Position numbers and translations under genes: made by a program. A model generated the notes under the pieces. It searched no databases, was not told the DNA's origin, and saw only the letters and a list, made by a program, of their open reading frames with translations. From Aggregatibacter actinomycetemcomitans (GTDB taxonomy: Bacteria > Pseudomonadota > Gammaproteobacteria > Enterobacterales > Pasteurellaceae): 64,000 nucleotides of DNA. The stretch lies in the NCBI RefSeq assembly GCF_003130205.1, contig NZ_NRDF01000004.1, positions 1 to 64,000 of the forward strand, written 5' to 3'. This document shows, piece by piece, positions 27,203 to 37,502 of the stretch (positions are counted from its first letter, which is position 1; each line of letters opens with the position of its first letter).

Positions 27203-27258
27203 AAAAATTCTCCAAATGTTCATTAAGTCAAATTGTCTTTTGTGAAAAGCACGGTGGA

Positions 27259-27352
27259 ATAATAAAAGAAATCCAAAAACAGAAAAGAATATTTATGGGA
27301 TTTTGTGAGAAGTATCACAAAAATACCTGTCATTTGATCGTATGCGAAATGA
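27259..27352 (-). promoter_or_regulatory. CRP-controlled promoter of glpTQ, with a possible GlpR operator
   Basis: 27304-27319 reads TGTGAGAAGTATCACA, a perfect TGTGA-N6-TCACA CRP site. On the minus strand a TATTAT (27259-27264) lies about 47 bases from its centre, giving a site near -60, a class I position. Further upstream, 27330-27352 has TCATTT and AAATGA arms around a GATCG-like core, which could be a GlpR operator; that part is weak. The rest of 27203-27535 holds one uptake sequence (27447) and no gene. Confidence 0.75.
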
Positions 27353-27535
27353 TAAAGCGCAAAAACCAAAAATAAATATTCCTTTTTGCGCATAAAATGT
27401 AGGGAAGTATGAGAATAAATAATTAGTTTTAGATTTTTGGCAAAGAAAAAGTGCGGTTGTTTTTCAAAGTGTTTTTTGAGGAAAATACTCAACGATAAGA
27501 CGAAAAGGTTTCCGCCTTATCCGCGTGAGATGACA

Positions 27536-28273
27536 TTATTTTAAGCGCTGTCGCACGATTTCAAACAAACACACGCCGGTGGCAACGGAAACATTGAGAG
27601 AAGAAACGGAACCCGCCATCGGAATACTGATTAATTGGTCGCAGTGTTCGCGGGTTAAGCGACGCATTCCCTCGCCTTCCGCGCCCATCACCAGGGCTAA
27701 TGCGCCGGTCAGTTTAGTTTGATACAAGGTTTCCGTAGCTTCTCCCGCAGTACCGACAACCCACACATTATGCCGTTCCTGCAACTCACGCAAGGTGCGG
27801 GCAAGGTTAGTCACCCGAATAAGCGGCACATTCTCCGCCGCACCGCACGCCACTTTACGCGCGGTGGAATTTAATTGCGCCGATTTATCTTTCGGCACAA
27901 TCACCGCATTCACGCCCGCTGCATCGGCGGTACGCAAGCAAGCGCCCAAGTTATGCGGATCCGTCACGCCGTCCAATACCAACAATAAAGGCGCATTTTG
28001 CTGTTCCAGCAAACGATCCAAATCATGCTCGTTTAATTCCGGTAAGGAATGCACGCGCGCAATAATGCCTTGATGTACTTCGCCTTCGGCTTTTTTATCC
28101 AACGTTTGACGGTTTAAAAATTGAACGGAAATCCCCAACCGCTGAATGTCATTAATTAACGGTTGCAAACGTTGATCATCGCGTCCTTTTAGCGCCAGGA
28201 CTTCAATTAAACGCTCCGGATAATTGGTCACAAACGCCTTAACGGCGTGGATGCCATAAATGGTTTCACTCAT
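27536..28273 (-). CDS. rlmB: 23S rRNA (guanosine(2251)-2'-O)-methyltransferase
   Basis: RlmB is a SpoU-type knotted methyltransferase that modifies G2251 of 23S rRNA. The 245 residues include an N-terminal substrate-binding domain (about 1-75) and the SAM-binding knot with [21 protein letters not shown], here shortened to [18 protein letters not shown], plus [12 protein letters not shown] and [17 protein letters not shown]. Its start overlaps the rnr stop (ATGA), the conserved rnr-rlmB operon. Confidence 0.96.
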   Translation of the reverse strand: MSETIYGIHAVKAFVTNYPERLIEVLALKGRDDQRLQPLINDIQRLGISVQFLNRQTLDKKAEGEVHQGIIARVHSLPELNEHDLDRLLEQQNAPLLLVLDGVTDPHNLGACLRTADAAGVNAVIVPKDKSAQLNSTARKVACGAAENVPLIRVTNLARTLRELQERHNVWVVGTAGEATETLYQTKLTGALALVMGAEGEGMRRLTREHCDQLISIPMAGSVSSLNVSVATGVCLFEIVRQRLK

Positions 28274-30670
28274 GCTTTGTTCTTCGCCTTCTTATTTTTA
28301 GCTGCGGTTTGCGGTTTCGTTTTAGAAACGCCATTATTTTTGACCGCACTTTTCTGTGGTTTCGTTTTTTTCTTTTCAGCGGCTTGCTTTGCTGTTGCGT
28401 TTTTGGACGCCGTCTCGGCTTTCTTCGCTTTGGTTCTCGCCGTTTTGCCGCTGCGTCTCGGTTTACGTTCGCTGGCGATCAAAGCAAAATCAATTTGTTT
28501 TTGTTCCAGATTCACCGCTTCCACCCGCACTTTCACCGCATCGCCGATACGAAAAATCATGCCGCTGTTTTCGCCGATAAGACGCTGTTTCGGCATATCG
28601 AACAAATAGTAATCATTCGCCAACCCGGAAATATGCACCAAGCCGTCGATGAATAAGTCGTTTAAGCGGACAAAAAAACCGAAACCGGTGACAGAAGAAA
28701 TCACGCCGTCAAATTCTTCGCCCACATGATCCTGCATATATTCGCATTTCAGCCAGTCCGCCACTTCTCGGGTGGCGTCATCGGCACGGCGCTCGGTGGT
28801 GGAGCAATGGGCGCCGAAGACATCCATTTCGTCAAGTTGATAATGGTAGCCGCCGGTGTCGGTAGTTTTGCGTTTGGAACCTTTCTTTTTCGCCAACAAG
28901 TATTTGATACTGCGGTGTAAGGTCAAATCGGGATAACGGCGGATGGGCGACGTAAAATGCGCATATTCGCTCAATGCCAAGCCGAAATGCCCGATGTTGT
29001 CGGCGTTATACACAGCCTGGCTCATGGAGCGCAATAGCATGGTTTGAATCAATTCGCGATCAGGTCGCGCCTTGATTTGTTCCAGAAGCGCGGCATAATC
29101 CATCGGCGTCGGTTTATTGCCACCACCCAGCGTTAAACCGCATTCCGCCAAGAAACTGCGAAACGCCGTGAGCTTTTCTTCTCCCGGCAAGGCGTGAATG
29201 CGGTACAACGCCGGTTCCTGATTTTTCTCCATAAAATTGGCGGCGGCAATGTTCGCCAGAATCATACATTCTTCAATGATTTTATGGGCATCGTTGCGCA
29301 CTACCGGCTCGATGCGTTCAATACGTCCCAAGGCGTTAAAAATAAATTTGCTTTCGATGGTTTCAAATTCGATGGCGCCACGCTGCTGACGGGCTTTTAC
29401 CAGCGCCCGATACATCTCGTGCAGCGCCTCTAAATGCGGCACTAAAGGCGCATAACGCTCGCAAAGTGCGGTGTCTTTTTCCAGTATTTTTGCGACCTTG
29501 TTGTAGGTTAAACGGGCGTGGGAGTTCATCACCGCTTCGTAAAATCGGTAGTCCGTCATTTTACCTTTGGCGGAAAGCGTGATTTCACACACCATGCACA
29601 GCCGATCCACCTGCGGATTTAAGGAACATAGCCCGTTGGAGAGTTTTTCCGGCAACATCGGCACCACCCGATTCGGGAAATACACGGAATTGCCGCGATT
29701 ATACGCTTCCTGATCCAAAGCGCTTTTAGGTCGAACGTAATAGCTCACATCGGCAATCGCCACCCACAATTTCCAGTCTTTGCCTTGTTTTTGGCAGAAC
29801 ACCGCGTCGTCAAAATCGCGGGCATCTTCGCCGTCAATGGTCACCAGCGGCAAATCGCGCAAATCCACGCGTCCGCGTTTTGCCTCTTCCGGCACCTCTT
29901 CCTGCCATTTTTTAAGTTGTTTTTCCACCGCACTTGGGAATACATGAGGCATGTCATGCTTGCGAATGGCAATTTCCACTTCCATTCCTTTTGCCATGCT
30001 TTCACCCAGAATTTCCGTGATTTTACCGATCGGCTGGAAGAACGGCGCGGTGCGAGGATTCAGTTCCACCACCACGACCTGCCCCATGCGCGCGCCAAGG
30101 CGGGCTTCTTCGGGGATCAAAATATCACGTGTAATACGGCTGTCATCAGGCACCACATAACCGATGCCTTGTTCTAAGAAAAAGCGACCGACAATTTGTT
30201 TTTTATTCGCTTCCAATAAACGCACGACGCGTACCTCAGGGCGACCTTTGCGATCAAATCCGTTGGCTTGCGCCAGTACATAATCGCCATGCATAATTTT
30301 CTGCATTTGCACATTCGGAATGAAAAAATCCTCTTTTTTCCCTTCCACCTGCAAAAAGCCAAAACCCCCGATGCCCAATAACCACACCTTTGAGCAAATC
30401 CAGTTTTTCCGGCAAGGCATAGCGTTTGCGCTTGGTAAACACCAGTTGCCCGTCATTTTCCATGGCGCGTAAACGACGACGCATAGCTTCCTGTTGTTCA
30501 CCGTTGGAAATCGCAAGAGCGGCAAAAATCTCTTCTTTGCTCATGGGGGAGTTTTGCTTGCGGATAATTTGCAGGATAAATTCGCGGCTCGGAATCGGGT
30601 TGTCATATTTTGCCAATTCCTTTGCGTAATTCGGATCCTGCAAAGAGGATTTATTGTGTTTTTTCGCCAT
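28270..30670 (-). pseudogene. rnr: Ribonuclease R, frameshifted near the N-terminus
   Basis: RNase R is the 3'-5' exoribonuclease that degrades structured RNA. From the start at 30670 the frame reads the N-terminal helix-turn-helix region ([35 protein letters not shown]) up to KGVVIGHR. At a run of five C on the plus strand (30365-30369) the homology moves to the other frame with [15 protein letters not shown]. It then runs on through [12 protein letters not shown], the catalytic [13 protein letters not shown] and [20 protein letters not shown], a C-terminal S1 domain and a Lys/Ala-rich tail. One or two bases seem to be missing. An error in the sequence at this run is possible; if real, the cell lacks full-length RNase R. 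Confidence 0.88.
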
Positions 30671-30919
30671 AATTTTTCATCAATCAAATAAAGTGCGGTC
30701 AGTTTACACCCTGTTTTGACTAAAGCAAGGGAAATGATGTGGTAAACGCGTTCCAACAATATTTGAGAAACCTTGAACGTAAAGGTTTTGCTCAGATTTT
30801 TTTACCTTATTTATACAAAATTTTCTGTTATAACCCCGCATTTTTTGGTACATTTAGCACAATTTTTTTGACGCTCAAATGTGAGCATTCTTTGTTCAAT
30901 TCAGCTAAACGGAATTCCT

Positions 30920-31975
30920 ATGTTATTTAAAAAAATTCGCGGTCTATTTTCGAACGATCTTTCTATCGACCTGGGTACGGCAAACACCCTTATTTATGTA
31001 AAAGGTCAGGGCATTGTCCTTGACGAACCTTCCGTAGTAGCCATTCGCCGCGACCGCAGCGGTTCCCTAAAAAGTATTGCCGCCGTCGGTAAAGAAGCGA
31101 AACAAATGTTGGGCCGTACGCCAAAAAGCATTGAAGCCATCCGCCCGATGAAAGACGGAGTTATCGCCGACTTCTTCGTCACCGAAAAAATGTTACAGTA
31201 TTTCATCAAACAAGTGCACAGCGGCAATTTCATGCGTCCGAGCCCGCGCGTATTAATTTGCGTACCGGCAGGCGCCACCCAAGTAGAACGTCGTGCCATT
31301 AAAGAATCCGCAATCGGTGCCGGCGCCCGTGAAGTGTATTTAATCGAAGAACCGATGGCGGCGGCAATCGGTGCGAAATTGCCGGTTTCTACCGCGACCG
31401 GTTCCATGGTGATCGACATCGGTGGCGGTACCACCGAAGTTGCGATTATTTCCTTAAACGGTATCGTCTATTCTTCTTCCGTACGTATCGGCGGTGACCG
31501 TTTTGATGAAGCCATCGTGTCTTATATCCGCAAAACCTTCGGTTCCATTATCGGCGAACAAACCGCCGAACGAATCAAAAAAGAAATCGGTATCGCCTAC
31601 ATTCAGGAAGACGATGAAATCAAAGAAATGGAAATTCACGGTTCTAACATTGCCGAAGGCGCGCCACGTTCCATTACGCTAAATTCCCGTGATGTGTTAG
31701 AAGCGATTCGTCAACCGCTTAGCGGCATCGTTGCCGCCGTACGCACAGCGCTTGAAGAATGCCAACCGGAACACGCCGCCGATATTTTTGAACGCGGTAT
31801 GGTGCTAACCGGTGGCGGTGCGTTATTACGCAACATTGATGTGTTATTAGCCAAAGAATCCGGCGTACCGACTATCGTTGCGGAAGAGCCGTTAACCTGC
31901 GTGGCACGCGGTGGCGGTGAAGCACTGGATATGATCGATATGCACGGCGGCGATATTTTCAGTGATGAAATTTAA
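30920..31975 (+). CDS. mreB: Rod-shape-determining actin homologue MreB
   Basis: MreB forms membrane-bound filaments that direct lateral wall synthesis. The 351 residues carry the actin-fold phosphate loops: [30 protein letters not shown] and [13 protein letters not shown]. The N-terminal [13 protein letters not shown] is the usual amphipathic start, so I place the start at 30920 although the frame is open 13 codons further upstream. A GCTCA-aatg-TGAGC inverted repeat lies at 30873-30886 in the leader. It is followed by mreC and mreD. Confidence 0.97.
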   Translation: MLFKKIRGLFSNDLSIDLGTANTLIYVKGQGIVLDEPSVVAIRRDRSGSLKSIAAVGKEAKQMLGRTPKSIEAIRPMKDGVIADFFVTEKMLQYFIKQVHSGNFMRPSPRVLICVPAGATQVERRAIKESAIGAGAREVYLIEEPMAAAIGAKLPVSTATGSMVIDIGGGTTEVAIISLNGIVYSSSVRIGGDRFDEAIVSYIRKTFGSIIGEQTAERIKKEIGIAYIQEDDEIKEMEIHGSNIAEGAPRSITLNSRDVLEAIRQPLSGIVAAVRTALEECQPEHAADIFERGMVLTGGGALLRNIDVLLAKESGVPTIVAEEPLTCVARGGGEALDMIDMHGGDIFSDEI

Positions 31976-31993
31976 TTTAAGCTAAACTCAACG

Positions 31994-32023
31994 AAAAGTG
32001 CGGTGAATTTTAACCGCACTTTT
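31994..32023 (+). terminator. Uptake-sequence pair forming a hairpin between mreB and mreC
   Basis: AAAAGTGCGGT and ACCGCACTTTT form an 11-bp stem around GAATTTTA with a T-rich end. It would reduce read-through, matching the usual excess of MreB over MreC and MreD. Confidence 0.8.
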
Positions 32024-32044
32024 ATTTAGCCCGGATTAAACAGA

Positions 32045-33118
32045 ATGAAACCCATATTCGGTAAAACCCCTCCCTTAGGATTAAAACTTTTTTTTGCGGT
32101 CACCGCCTCTATCGGTTTAATCCTCTCCGACGGTCAAACTGCCACCATGATTCAAACCCGCGGTTTTCTTGAAACGGCGGTGGGCGGGCTTTATTATCTA
32201 GCCAATACGCCGCGTACCGTACTGGATGGCGTGTCCGACAATTTGGTGGATACCAACAAGCTGCAAATCGAAAATAAAGTCTTAAAAACGCAGCTACGCG
32301 AAAAAAATGCCGATTTGTTATTGCTTGATCAGCTTAAAGTGGAAAACCAACGTTTACGTTTGTTACTCAACTCGCCCCTACGCATTGACGAATATAAAAA
32401 AATTGCCGAAGTGCTTACCGCCGAAATGGACATTTACCGCCAGCAGGTGGTTATTAATCAAGGGCAGAAAGACGGCGCTTATGTAGGACAACCCATCATT
32501 GATGAAAAAGGCGTGGTGGGACAAATTATTTCTGTCGGTGAAAATACCAGCCGCGTGCTGTTGGTTACCGATGTAACCCATGCTATTCCGGTACAGGTAT
32601 TGCGTAACGATGTGCGGCTGATCGCCAGCGGAACCGGACACAGTGACGAACTGACGCTGGATAATGTGCCCCGTTCGGTGGATATCGAAAAAGGTGATTT
32701 ATTGGTAACGTCAGGGCTAGGTGGGCGCTTTTTAGAAGGCTACCCGGTTGCCGTTGTAGAGTCAATCTCCCGCGACGGACAAAATTACTTCGCCACCGTC
32801 ACGGCAAAGCCTTTGGCATCCATTGATAAATTACGCTATGTACTTTTACTCTGGCCAACCAATGAAGATATGCGTAAAGCGAAATCCATCACGCCGGAAG
32901 AGGTCCGCAAAGCAGTGCAGCTACGTTTAGAAAATCAAGGTAGTGAAGCCAATAAAGTGAAAAAAGCCGTGGTACCGACTGAGAATAATGAGACGCTAAA
33001 TACGTCTACTGATACGCCGGAAGATCCCCAACCGGAAACAGTGCCTGATACTTCGGGAGAAAATAATGCACCTGCACCGGTTATTCCGAGCGAACAACCA
33101 CAGAGAGAAGAAAATTAA
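32045..33118 (+). CDS. mreC: Rod shape-determining protein MreC
   Basis: MreC is a bitopic protein linking MreB to the wall synthases. The 357 residues have one transmembrane helix (about 12-30), a coiled coil (about 75-115), a beta-rich periplasmic core with VVINQGQKDGAYVGQPIID and DLLVTSGLGGRFLEGYPVA, and a long acidic Pro/Glu tail (about 295-357). It overlaps mreD by one base. Confidence 0.95.
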   Translation: MKPIFGKTPPLGLKLFFAVTASIGLILSDGQTATMIQTRGFLETAVGGLYYLANTPRTVLDGVSDNLVDTNKLQIENKVLKTQLREKNADLLLLDQLKVENQRLRLLLNSPLRIDEYKKIAEVLTAEMDIYRQQVVINQGQKDGAYVGQPIIDEKGVVGQIISVGENTSRVLLVTDVTHAIPVQVLRNDVRLIASGTGHSDELTLDNVPRSVDIEKGDLLVTSGLGGRFLEGYPVAVVESISRDGQNYFATVTAKPLASIDKLRYVLLLWPTNEDMRKAKSITPEEVRKAVQLRLENQGSEANKVKKAVVPTENNETLNTSTDTPEDPQPETVPDTSGENNAPAPVIPSEQPQREEN

Positions 33119-33606
33119 TGGAAGGTCGTTTTATTTTTCAATGTTTCGTATTAAGCACGATTTTTATCATCGCCTTGGTGATGGAAATTGCGCCTTGGCC
33201 TGTAGGTTTTCAAAGTTTCAAGCCGACATGGATCGTGTTGGTTTTCACTTACTGGACATTATCTATTCCACATAGAGTCAACATCGGTCAGGCATTCATT
33301 ATCGGTATCATTTGGGACATGGTACTTGGTTCAACCCTTGGTATTCACGCATTGGTTCTTTCCGTTTCTGCTTATTTAATCACTACCTACCACCTGATTC
33401 TGCGCAACCTTTCCTTATGGATGCAAAGCTTGTTAGTTGTCGCATTAGTGTTTGCCGTTCGTTTAAGTATTTTCTTTATCGAATCGCTCCTGCACGACGC
33501 CAGCTTTAATTGGCAGGAAATTTTCGGTGCCTTAATCAGTGGCATGCTCTGGCCATGGATGTTTTTATTATTAAGAAAGGTCCGCTACCGGTTGGGAATT
33601 GATTAA
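33118..33606 (+). CDS. mreD: Rod shape-determining protein MreD
   Basis: MreD is the polytopic membrane member of the elongation complex. The 162 residues hold about five hydrophobic helices and the IAPWPVGFQSFKPTWIVLVF start and GIIWDMVLGSTLGIHAL motif typical of the family. Its ATG overlaps the mreC stop. Confidence 0.93.
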   Translation: MEGRFIFQCFVLSTIFIIALVMEIAPWPVGFQSFKPTWIVLVFTYWTLSIPHRVNIGQAFIIGIIWDMVLGSTLGIHALVLSVSAYLITTYHLILRNLSLWMQSLLVVALVFAVRLSIFFIESLLHDASFNWQEIFGALISGMLWPWMFLLLRKVRYRLGID

Positions 33607-33675
33607 CGAATTGAAATAACGATTCGGCGTTAAAACGCATTTTTTTATGGCCGCACTTTATGTAGCTATGTAACG

Positions 33676-33706
33676 AAAAAGGCTTGGAATTCCCAAGCCT
33701 TTTTTG
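33676..33706. terminator. Bidirectional terminator between mreD and rplS
   Basis: AAAAAGGCTTGG-GAATTCC-CAAGCCTTTTTT-type palindrome: AAGGCTTGG pairs with CCAAGCCTT around AATT, with A and T runs on the two sides. It lies between the two convergent operons. Confidence 0.92.
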
Positions 33707-33715
33707 GTTTGTAAA

Positions 33716-34066
33716 TTATTCGCCCAAACGTTCTTTGATACGGGCAGATTTGCCTGAACGTTCGCGCAGGTAGTAAAGTTTTGCTTTACGCACGGCACCC
33801 TTACGTTTCACAGCGATGCTGTCAATGATCGGAGAGTGGGTTTGGAATACCCGCTCAACACCAACCCCGTTGGAGATTTTGCGTAGAGTGAATGCGGAAT
33901 GCAAGCCACGGTTACGAACTGCAATAACCACGCCTTCGAACGCTTGCAAACGACGTTTGCTACCTTCAACAACCCATACTTTAACTTCTAATGTGTCACC
34001 CGGACGGAAGCTAGGTACGTTTTGTTTTAACTGTTCTTGTTCAAGTTGTTTAATGATGTTAGACAT
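33716..34066 (-). CDS. rplS: 50S ribosomal protein L19
   Basis: L19 sits at the subunit interface and forms a bridge with 16S rRNA. The 116 residues include [40 protein letters not shown] and the C-terminal [19 protein letters not shown]. It is the last gene of the rpsP-rimM-trmD-rplS operon. Confidence 0.98.
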   Translation of the reverse strand: MSNIIKQLEQEQLKQNVPSFRPGDTLEVKVWVVEGSKRRLQAFEGVVIAVRNRGLHSAFTLRKISNGVGVERVFQTHSPIIDSIAVKRKGAVRKAKLYYLRERSGKSARIKERLGE

Positions 34067-34091
34067 TTTTTGATCCTTTTTGATCCTAGAT

Positions 34092-34841
34092 TTAACTGAA
34101 TTTACCGTTATATTCGGCTTGCGCCTGTTTTAACAGCTTACGTTGTTCGTCAGTCAGAGCTAGACCTTCCAGTAGCTCAGGGCGTCGTAACCATGTTCTC
34201 AATAACGATTGTTTTAACCGCCATTTGCGAATTTCTTCATGGTGTCCCGACATCAGCACGGGAGGCACGGTTAATCCGTCAAGCACTTCAGGGCGCGTAT
34301 AATGCGGGCAATCAAGTAATCCGTCGGCAAAGGAATCTTCCTCGGCGGAAGCCTGTTTGCCAAGCACACCGGGAATAAAACGGGCAACGGCATCAATTAA
34401 CGTCATTGCCGGCAATTCACCACCGGTTAATACATAATCACCCACCGACCATTCTTCATCAACCACGGTTTCAATCAACCGTTCGTCAATGCCTTCATAG
34501 CGGCCGCATAACAAAATCAATTTCTGATTTCGGGCTAATTCCTCTACGCCCGGTTGGTCGAGTTTGCGACCTTGCGGCGAGAGATAAATCACTTTTGCGC
34601 CTTCACCTGCTACCTTTTTTGCTGCGTCAATGGCATCCTTTAACGGTTGCACCATCATCAGCATTCCAGGACCTCCGCCGTAAGGGCGGTCATCTAAGGT
34701 TTTGTGCTTATCGTGCGTAAAATCCCTCGGATTCCAGCACTGCACTTGTAACAGGTCTTGCTTAACAGCCCTGCCGGTTACCCCGTATTCCGTAATTGCT
34801 TTAAACATTTCAGGGAACAGACTTATTACCCCAATCCACAT
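34092..34841 (-). CDS. trmD: tRNA (guanine(37)-N1)-methyltransferase
   Basis: TrmD makes m1G37 in tRNAs, which prevents frameshifting. The 249-residue dimeric SPOUT enzyme starts [13 protein letters not shown] and has [30 protein letters not shown] and the knot motif [15 protein letters not shown]. The operon order is as in E. coli. Confidence 0.97.
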   Translation of the reverse strand: MWIGVISLFPEMFKAITEYGVTGRAVKQDLLQVQCWNPRDFTHDKHKTLDDRPYGGGPGMLMMVQPLKDAIDAAKKVAGEGAKVIYLSPQGRKLDQPGVEELARNQKLILLCGRYEGIDERLIETVVDEEWSVGDYVLTGGELPAMTLIDAVARFIPGVLGKQASAEEDSFADGLLDCPHYTRPEVLDGLTVPPVLMSGHHEEIRKWRLKQSLLRTWLRRPELLEGLALTDEQRKLLKQAQAEYNGKFS

Positions 34842-34897
34842 AATTTAGCCTTATTTCATTGAGCCTTATGTTAATAAGCGCTACGGCATACCTGAGA

Positions 34898-35425
34898 TTA
34901 GAAACCAGCGTCCCAATCCACTGTAATCGTCTTAGTGGCGAGATCGACTCTTTTAACTACTTGTTCATACAAAAACGGAATTAACCGTTCTTGTTTTCCG
35001 AAAGCATCTTTTACGTTGGCTTTGACCACCAACACATCATTGGAACCGGTTTCCATCATTTCGGTTACCTTTCCCATGGCATAACCTGCCAGATTCACCA
35101 CGGCACAACCGATTAAATCATGCCAGTAGTAATCGCCTTCTTCCAGCTGCGGAAATGCGGATAAATCCACACCGATTTCCACATTTGCCAGAATTTGCGC
35201 CGCTTCACGATCATCCACGCCTTTTAATTTAACGATCAGCTCGTGATTATGATAACGCCAATTTTCCGGCTCTGTCGGCTGCCATTGCCCCTTGATTTTT
35301 AAAAACCAAGGTTGATAGTCGAAAATGCTTTCAGCTTGTTCTGTGGATGAATAAATGCGTAACCAACCGCGAATACCATAAGTCGAACCTAATTTGCCGA
35401 CAGTTTCGATTCTTTGTTGTTGCAT
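34898..35425 (-). CDS. rimM: Ribosome maturation factor RimM
   Basis: RimM helps assemble the 30S head by binding S19. The 175 residues contain [20 protein letters not shown] (N-terminal barrel) and the PRC-barrel region [13 protein letters not shown] and [13 protein letters not shown], ending [10 protein letters not shown] prefer the ATG at 35425 (AGAGG eight bases upstream) over an ATG two codons earlier, which touches the same ribosome-binding site. Confidence 0.94.
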   Translation of the reverse strand: MQQQRIETVGKLGSTYGIRGWLRIYSSTEQAESIFDYQPWFLKIKGQWQPTEPENWRYHNHELIVKLKGVDDREAAQILANVEIGVDLSAFPQLEEGDYYWHDLIGCAVVNLAGYAMGKVTEMMETGSNDVLVVKANVKDAFGKQERLIPFLYEQVVKRVDLATKTITVDWDAGF

Positions 35426-35450
35426 CTTCATCACCTCTTAAAAAGTAAAA

Positions 35451-35699
35451 TTAAGCGGCTTTTTGCACTTCTTTTACTAAACTCACAACGCGATCGGATA
35501 ATGAAGCACCTTGTCCAACCCAGTGGTTAACACGGTCTAAATCAATACGAACACGTTCTGCTTTACCTTGTGCGATTGGATTGAAGAAACCAACACGCTC
35601 AATGAAACGACCGTCACGCGGTGAACGGCTGTCAGCAACAACGATTTGGTAAAATGGGCGTTTTTTAGCTCCGCCACGAGATAAACGAATGGTTACCAT
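35451..35699 (-). CDS. rpsP: 30S ribosomal protein S16
   Basis: S16 is needed for early 30S assembly. The 82 residues start [20 protein letters not shown] and include [19 protein letters not shown], as in all gammaproteobacteria. AGAGGAAGG lies just before the start. First gene of its operon; the promoter should lie in 35700-35830, where I see only AT-rich sequence and a TATATA stretch. Confidence 0.98.
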   Translation of the reverse strand: MVTIRLSRGGAKKRPFYQIVVADSRSPRDGRFIERVGFFNPIAQGKAERVRIDLDRVNHWVGQGASLSDRVVSLVKEVQKAA

Positions 35700-35981
35700 A
35701 ACCTTCCTCTAATAATTTGATTACAAAAAGAAAACCCTCAAATATCGAAAGTTAAATGAGAGTTAAACTTACTTTTTTCTCTGTATATATAGACAAAAAG
35801 CCTGTGGATTTTACTCTTTTTCGCATAAAAAGCAAGCTGAAATCCATGTTCAGGCTTGGTGGGAATAGGATTTTTTGCAATGAATGTGAAAAAAAGTGCG
35901 GTTGTTTTTCCGAGTGTTTTTTAAGGCGTCATTTCTACAGCCTTAACATCTGTTTAATCAGTTGTTCTTTTCACAGCCTAT

Positions 35982-36185
35982 TTATCTGTTGCCGACAGAC
36001 CAAGCCCGATGATCGCCACTGAATACCTGCCTCAGTAACAACATTTTAGCTACTTCCACTTTGCCTTCGTAATAACACAAATAACGATATTCGCCGAAAT
36101 CAAAGCAGGATTGTTAATATTGTAAAATTTCCTGTTCTAAAGGCAAAAACACCAACACGCATCCGGGCTGAGAACTTGACTTTTG
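35982..36185 (-). pseudogene. Coding remnant of an unknown protein with an internal stop, downstream of pepP
   Basis: On the minus strand 36185-35982 can be read as one frame: SQPGCVLVFLPLEQEILQY, a TAA at 36114-36116, then FDFGEYRYLCYYEGKVEVAK, LLLRQVFSGDHRAW and a final TAA. Amino-acid composition looks protein-like, but there is no start codon and the frame is interrupted. I do not recognise the family. The rest of 35700-36187 holds one uptake sequence (about 35895) and no gene. Confidence 0.4.
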
Positions 36186-36187
36186 GC

Positions 36188-37489
36188 TCAATTAAGCGCG
36201 TCCGCCATCAGTTTTTCAATATCGGCAATTTCTTTCGGCGCAGCGGAGGTGAGGTTTTTGTTGCCGTAGTCGGTAATCAGCAAGTCATCTTCAATACGAA
36301 TGCCGATGCCTTTGTATTGTTCCGGAATATCCGCGTCTTTGGATAAATACAGCCCCGGTTCCACCGTAATCACCATGCCCGGTTCCAATGTGCGACTGCG
36401 GTTTTCGCCGTAATCACCCACATCATGCACATCCAAGCCGAGCCAATGCCCTAAGCCGTGCATATAAAATTCACGATAGGCTTTTTGTTCGATCAATTCA
36501 TCCACATCGCCTTTCAGAATGCCTAAACGTACCAAACCTTCGGTTTTAATGCGAATCACTGCTTCATTGACTTTCGCAATGGAGCTGCCGGGCACCAACA
36601 ATTCAATGGCGCGTTTTTGCGCTTGTAGTACGATGTCATAAATGGCTTTTTGCTCCTCGCTGAATTTACCGTTCACGGGGAAAGTGCGGGTAATGTCTCC
36701 CGCATACATGGCGAATTCGCAACCTGCGTCAATCAGCACCAAATCGCCGTCGCGCAACGGCATATTGTTTTCCGAATAGTGCAAAATACAGGCATTTTCG
36801 CCACCTGCGACAATGCTGTTGTAAGCCGGATAACGCGCGCCGAAGCGGTTAAATTCGTGCAAAATGTCGCTTTCCACTTCGTATTCCAAACGGTTCGGAC
36901 GGGTTTGTTGCATGGCTTTAATATGCGCCAACGCGCTGATTTGCCCCGCTTGCTGCATCAGCGCAATTTCATTTTCCGATTTGAACAGGCGCATTTCGCC
37001 CAGCATGTGTTTCCAGTTAAAAACGCCGGAAAATTCCACCGCACTTTGCTCCAGCAGCGCATCGCCCCAAGGTTGCTGCTTCGGTGCGTAGTAAAGTGCG
37101 GTCTGTTTTTGCGCTAAATTTTTAAACTGCGGAACGAATTCTTCAATCGCATAAGCGCTATCCACCAACAGGGTTTGTAGCGCATTTTCCATGCCAAGAC
37201 GGCGCCCGTTCCAAATTTCCAACAATTTATCGGACGGGCGTAAAAATATCATCGCTTGTTGTTCGCCTTGCTGTTTACGCAATAACAACGCGGCATTCGG
37301 TTCATTAAAACCGGTTAAATACCAGAAATAACTGTCCTGACGGAACGGGTAATCACAGCCGTCGTTGCGACGACGTTCAATATCGGAAAACACCAAAAAC
37401 AGGGAATCTTCCTGCATCTGTTCAAACACTTTAGCCCGGCGTTGCGCAAATTCTTCCGGCGGTAACGCAGCCATGTACGCGAGATCCAT
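36188..37489 (-). CDS. pepP: Xaa-Pro aminopeptidase (M24B)
   Basis: PepP removes N-terminal residues preceding proline. The 433-residue protein has an N-terminal creatinase-like domain and the pita-bread catalytic domain. Two-metal ligands are in VLIDAGCEFAMYAGDITRTF, HGLGHWLGLDVHDVG, MVITVEPGLYL and GIGIRIEDDLLIT. It follows ygfB by 13 bases, the conserved ygfB-pepP order; ubiH, which follows in E. coli, is absent here. Two exact uptake sequences are inside. Confidence 0.96.
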   Translation of the reverse strand: MDLAYMAALPPEEFAQRRAKVFEQMQEDSLFLVFSDIERRRNDGCDYPFRQDSYFWYLTGFNEPNAALLLRKQQGEQQAMIFLRPSDKLLEIWNGRRLGMENALQTLLVDSAYAIEEFVPQFKNLAQKQTALYYAPKQQPWGDALLEQSAVEFSGVFNWKHMLGEMRLFKSENEIALMQQAGQISALAHIKAMQQTRPNRLEYEVESDILHEFNRFGARYPAYNSIVAGGENACILHYSENNMPLRDGDLVLIDAGCEFAMYAGDITRTFPVNGKFSEEQKAIYDIVLQAQKRAIELLVPGSSIAKVNEAVIRIKTEGLVRLGILKGDVDELIEQKAYREFYMHGLGHWLGLDVHDVGDYGENRSRTLEPGMVITVEPGLYLSKDADIPEQYKGIGIRIEDDLLITDYGNKNLTSAAPKEIADIEKLMADALN

Positions 37490-37502
37490 AGTTTGTCCTT
37501 AA

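Noticed and set aside
30370-30525. Possible alternative N-terminus of the RNase R core frame
   Set aside because: These codons are the out-of-frame translation of the true N-terminal region; homology in this stretch is in the other frame, so it is not a real protein start region.
35756-36022. Plus-strand frame of 88 codons upstream of rpsP
   Set aside because: It runs antisense through the rpsP promoter region, an uptake sequence and the minus-strand remnant; composition (many Phe, Cys and Lys) is typical of a chance frame.
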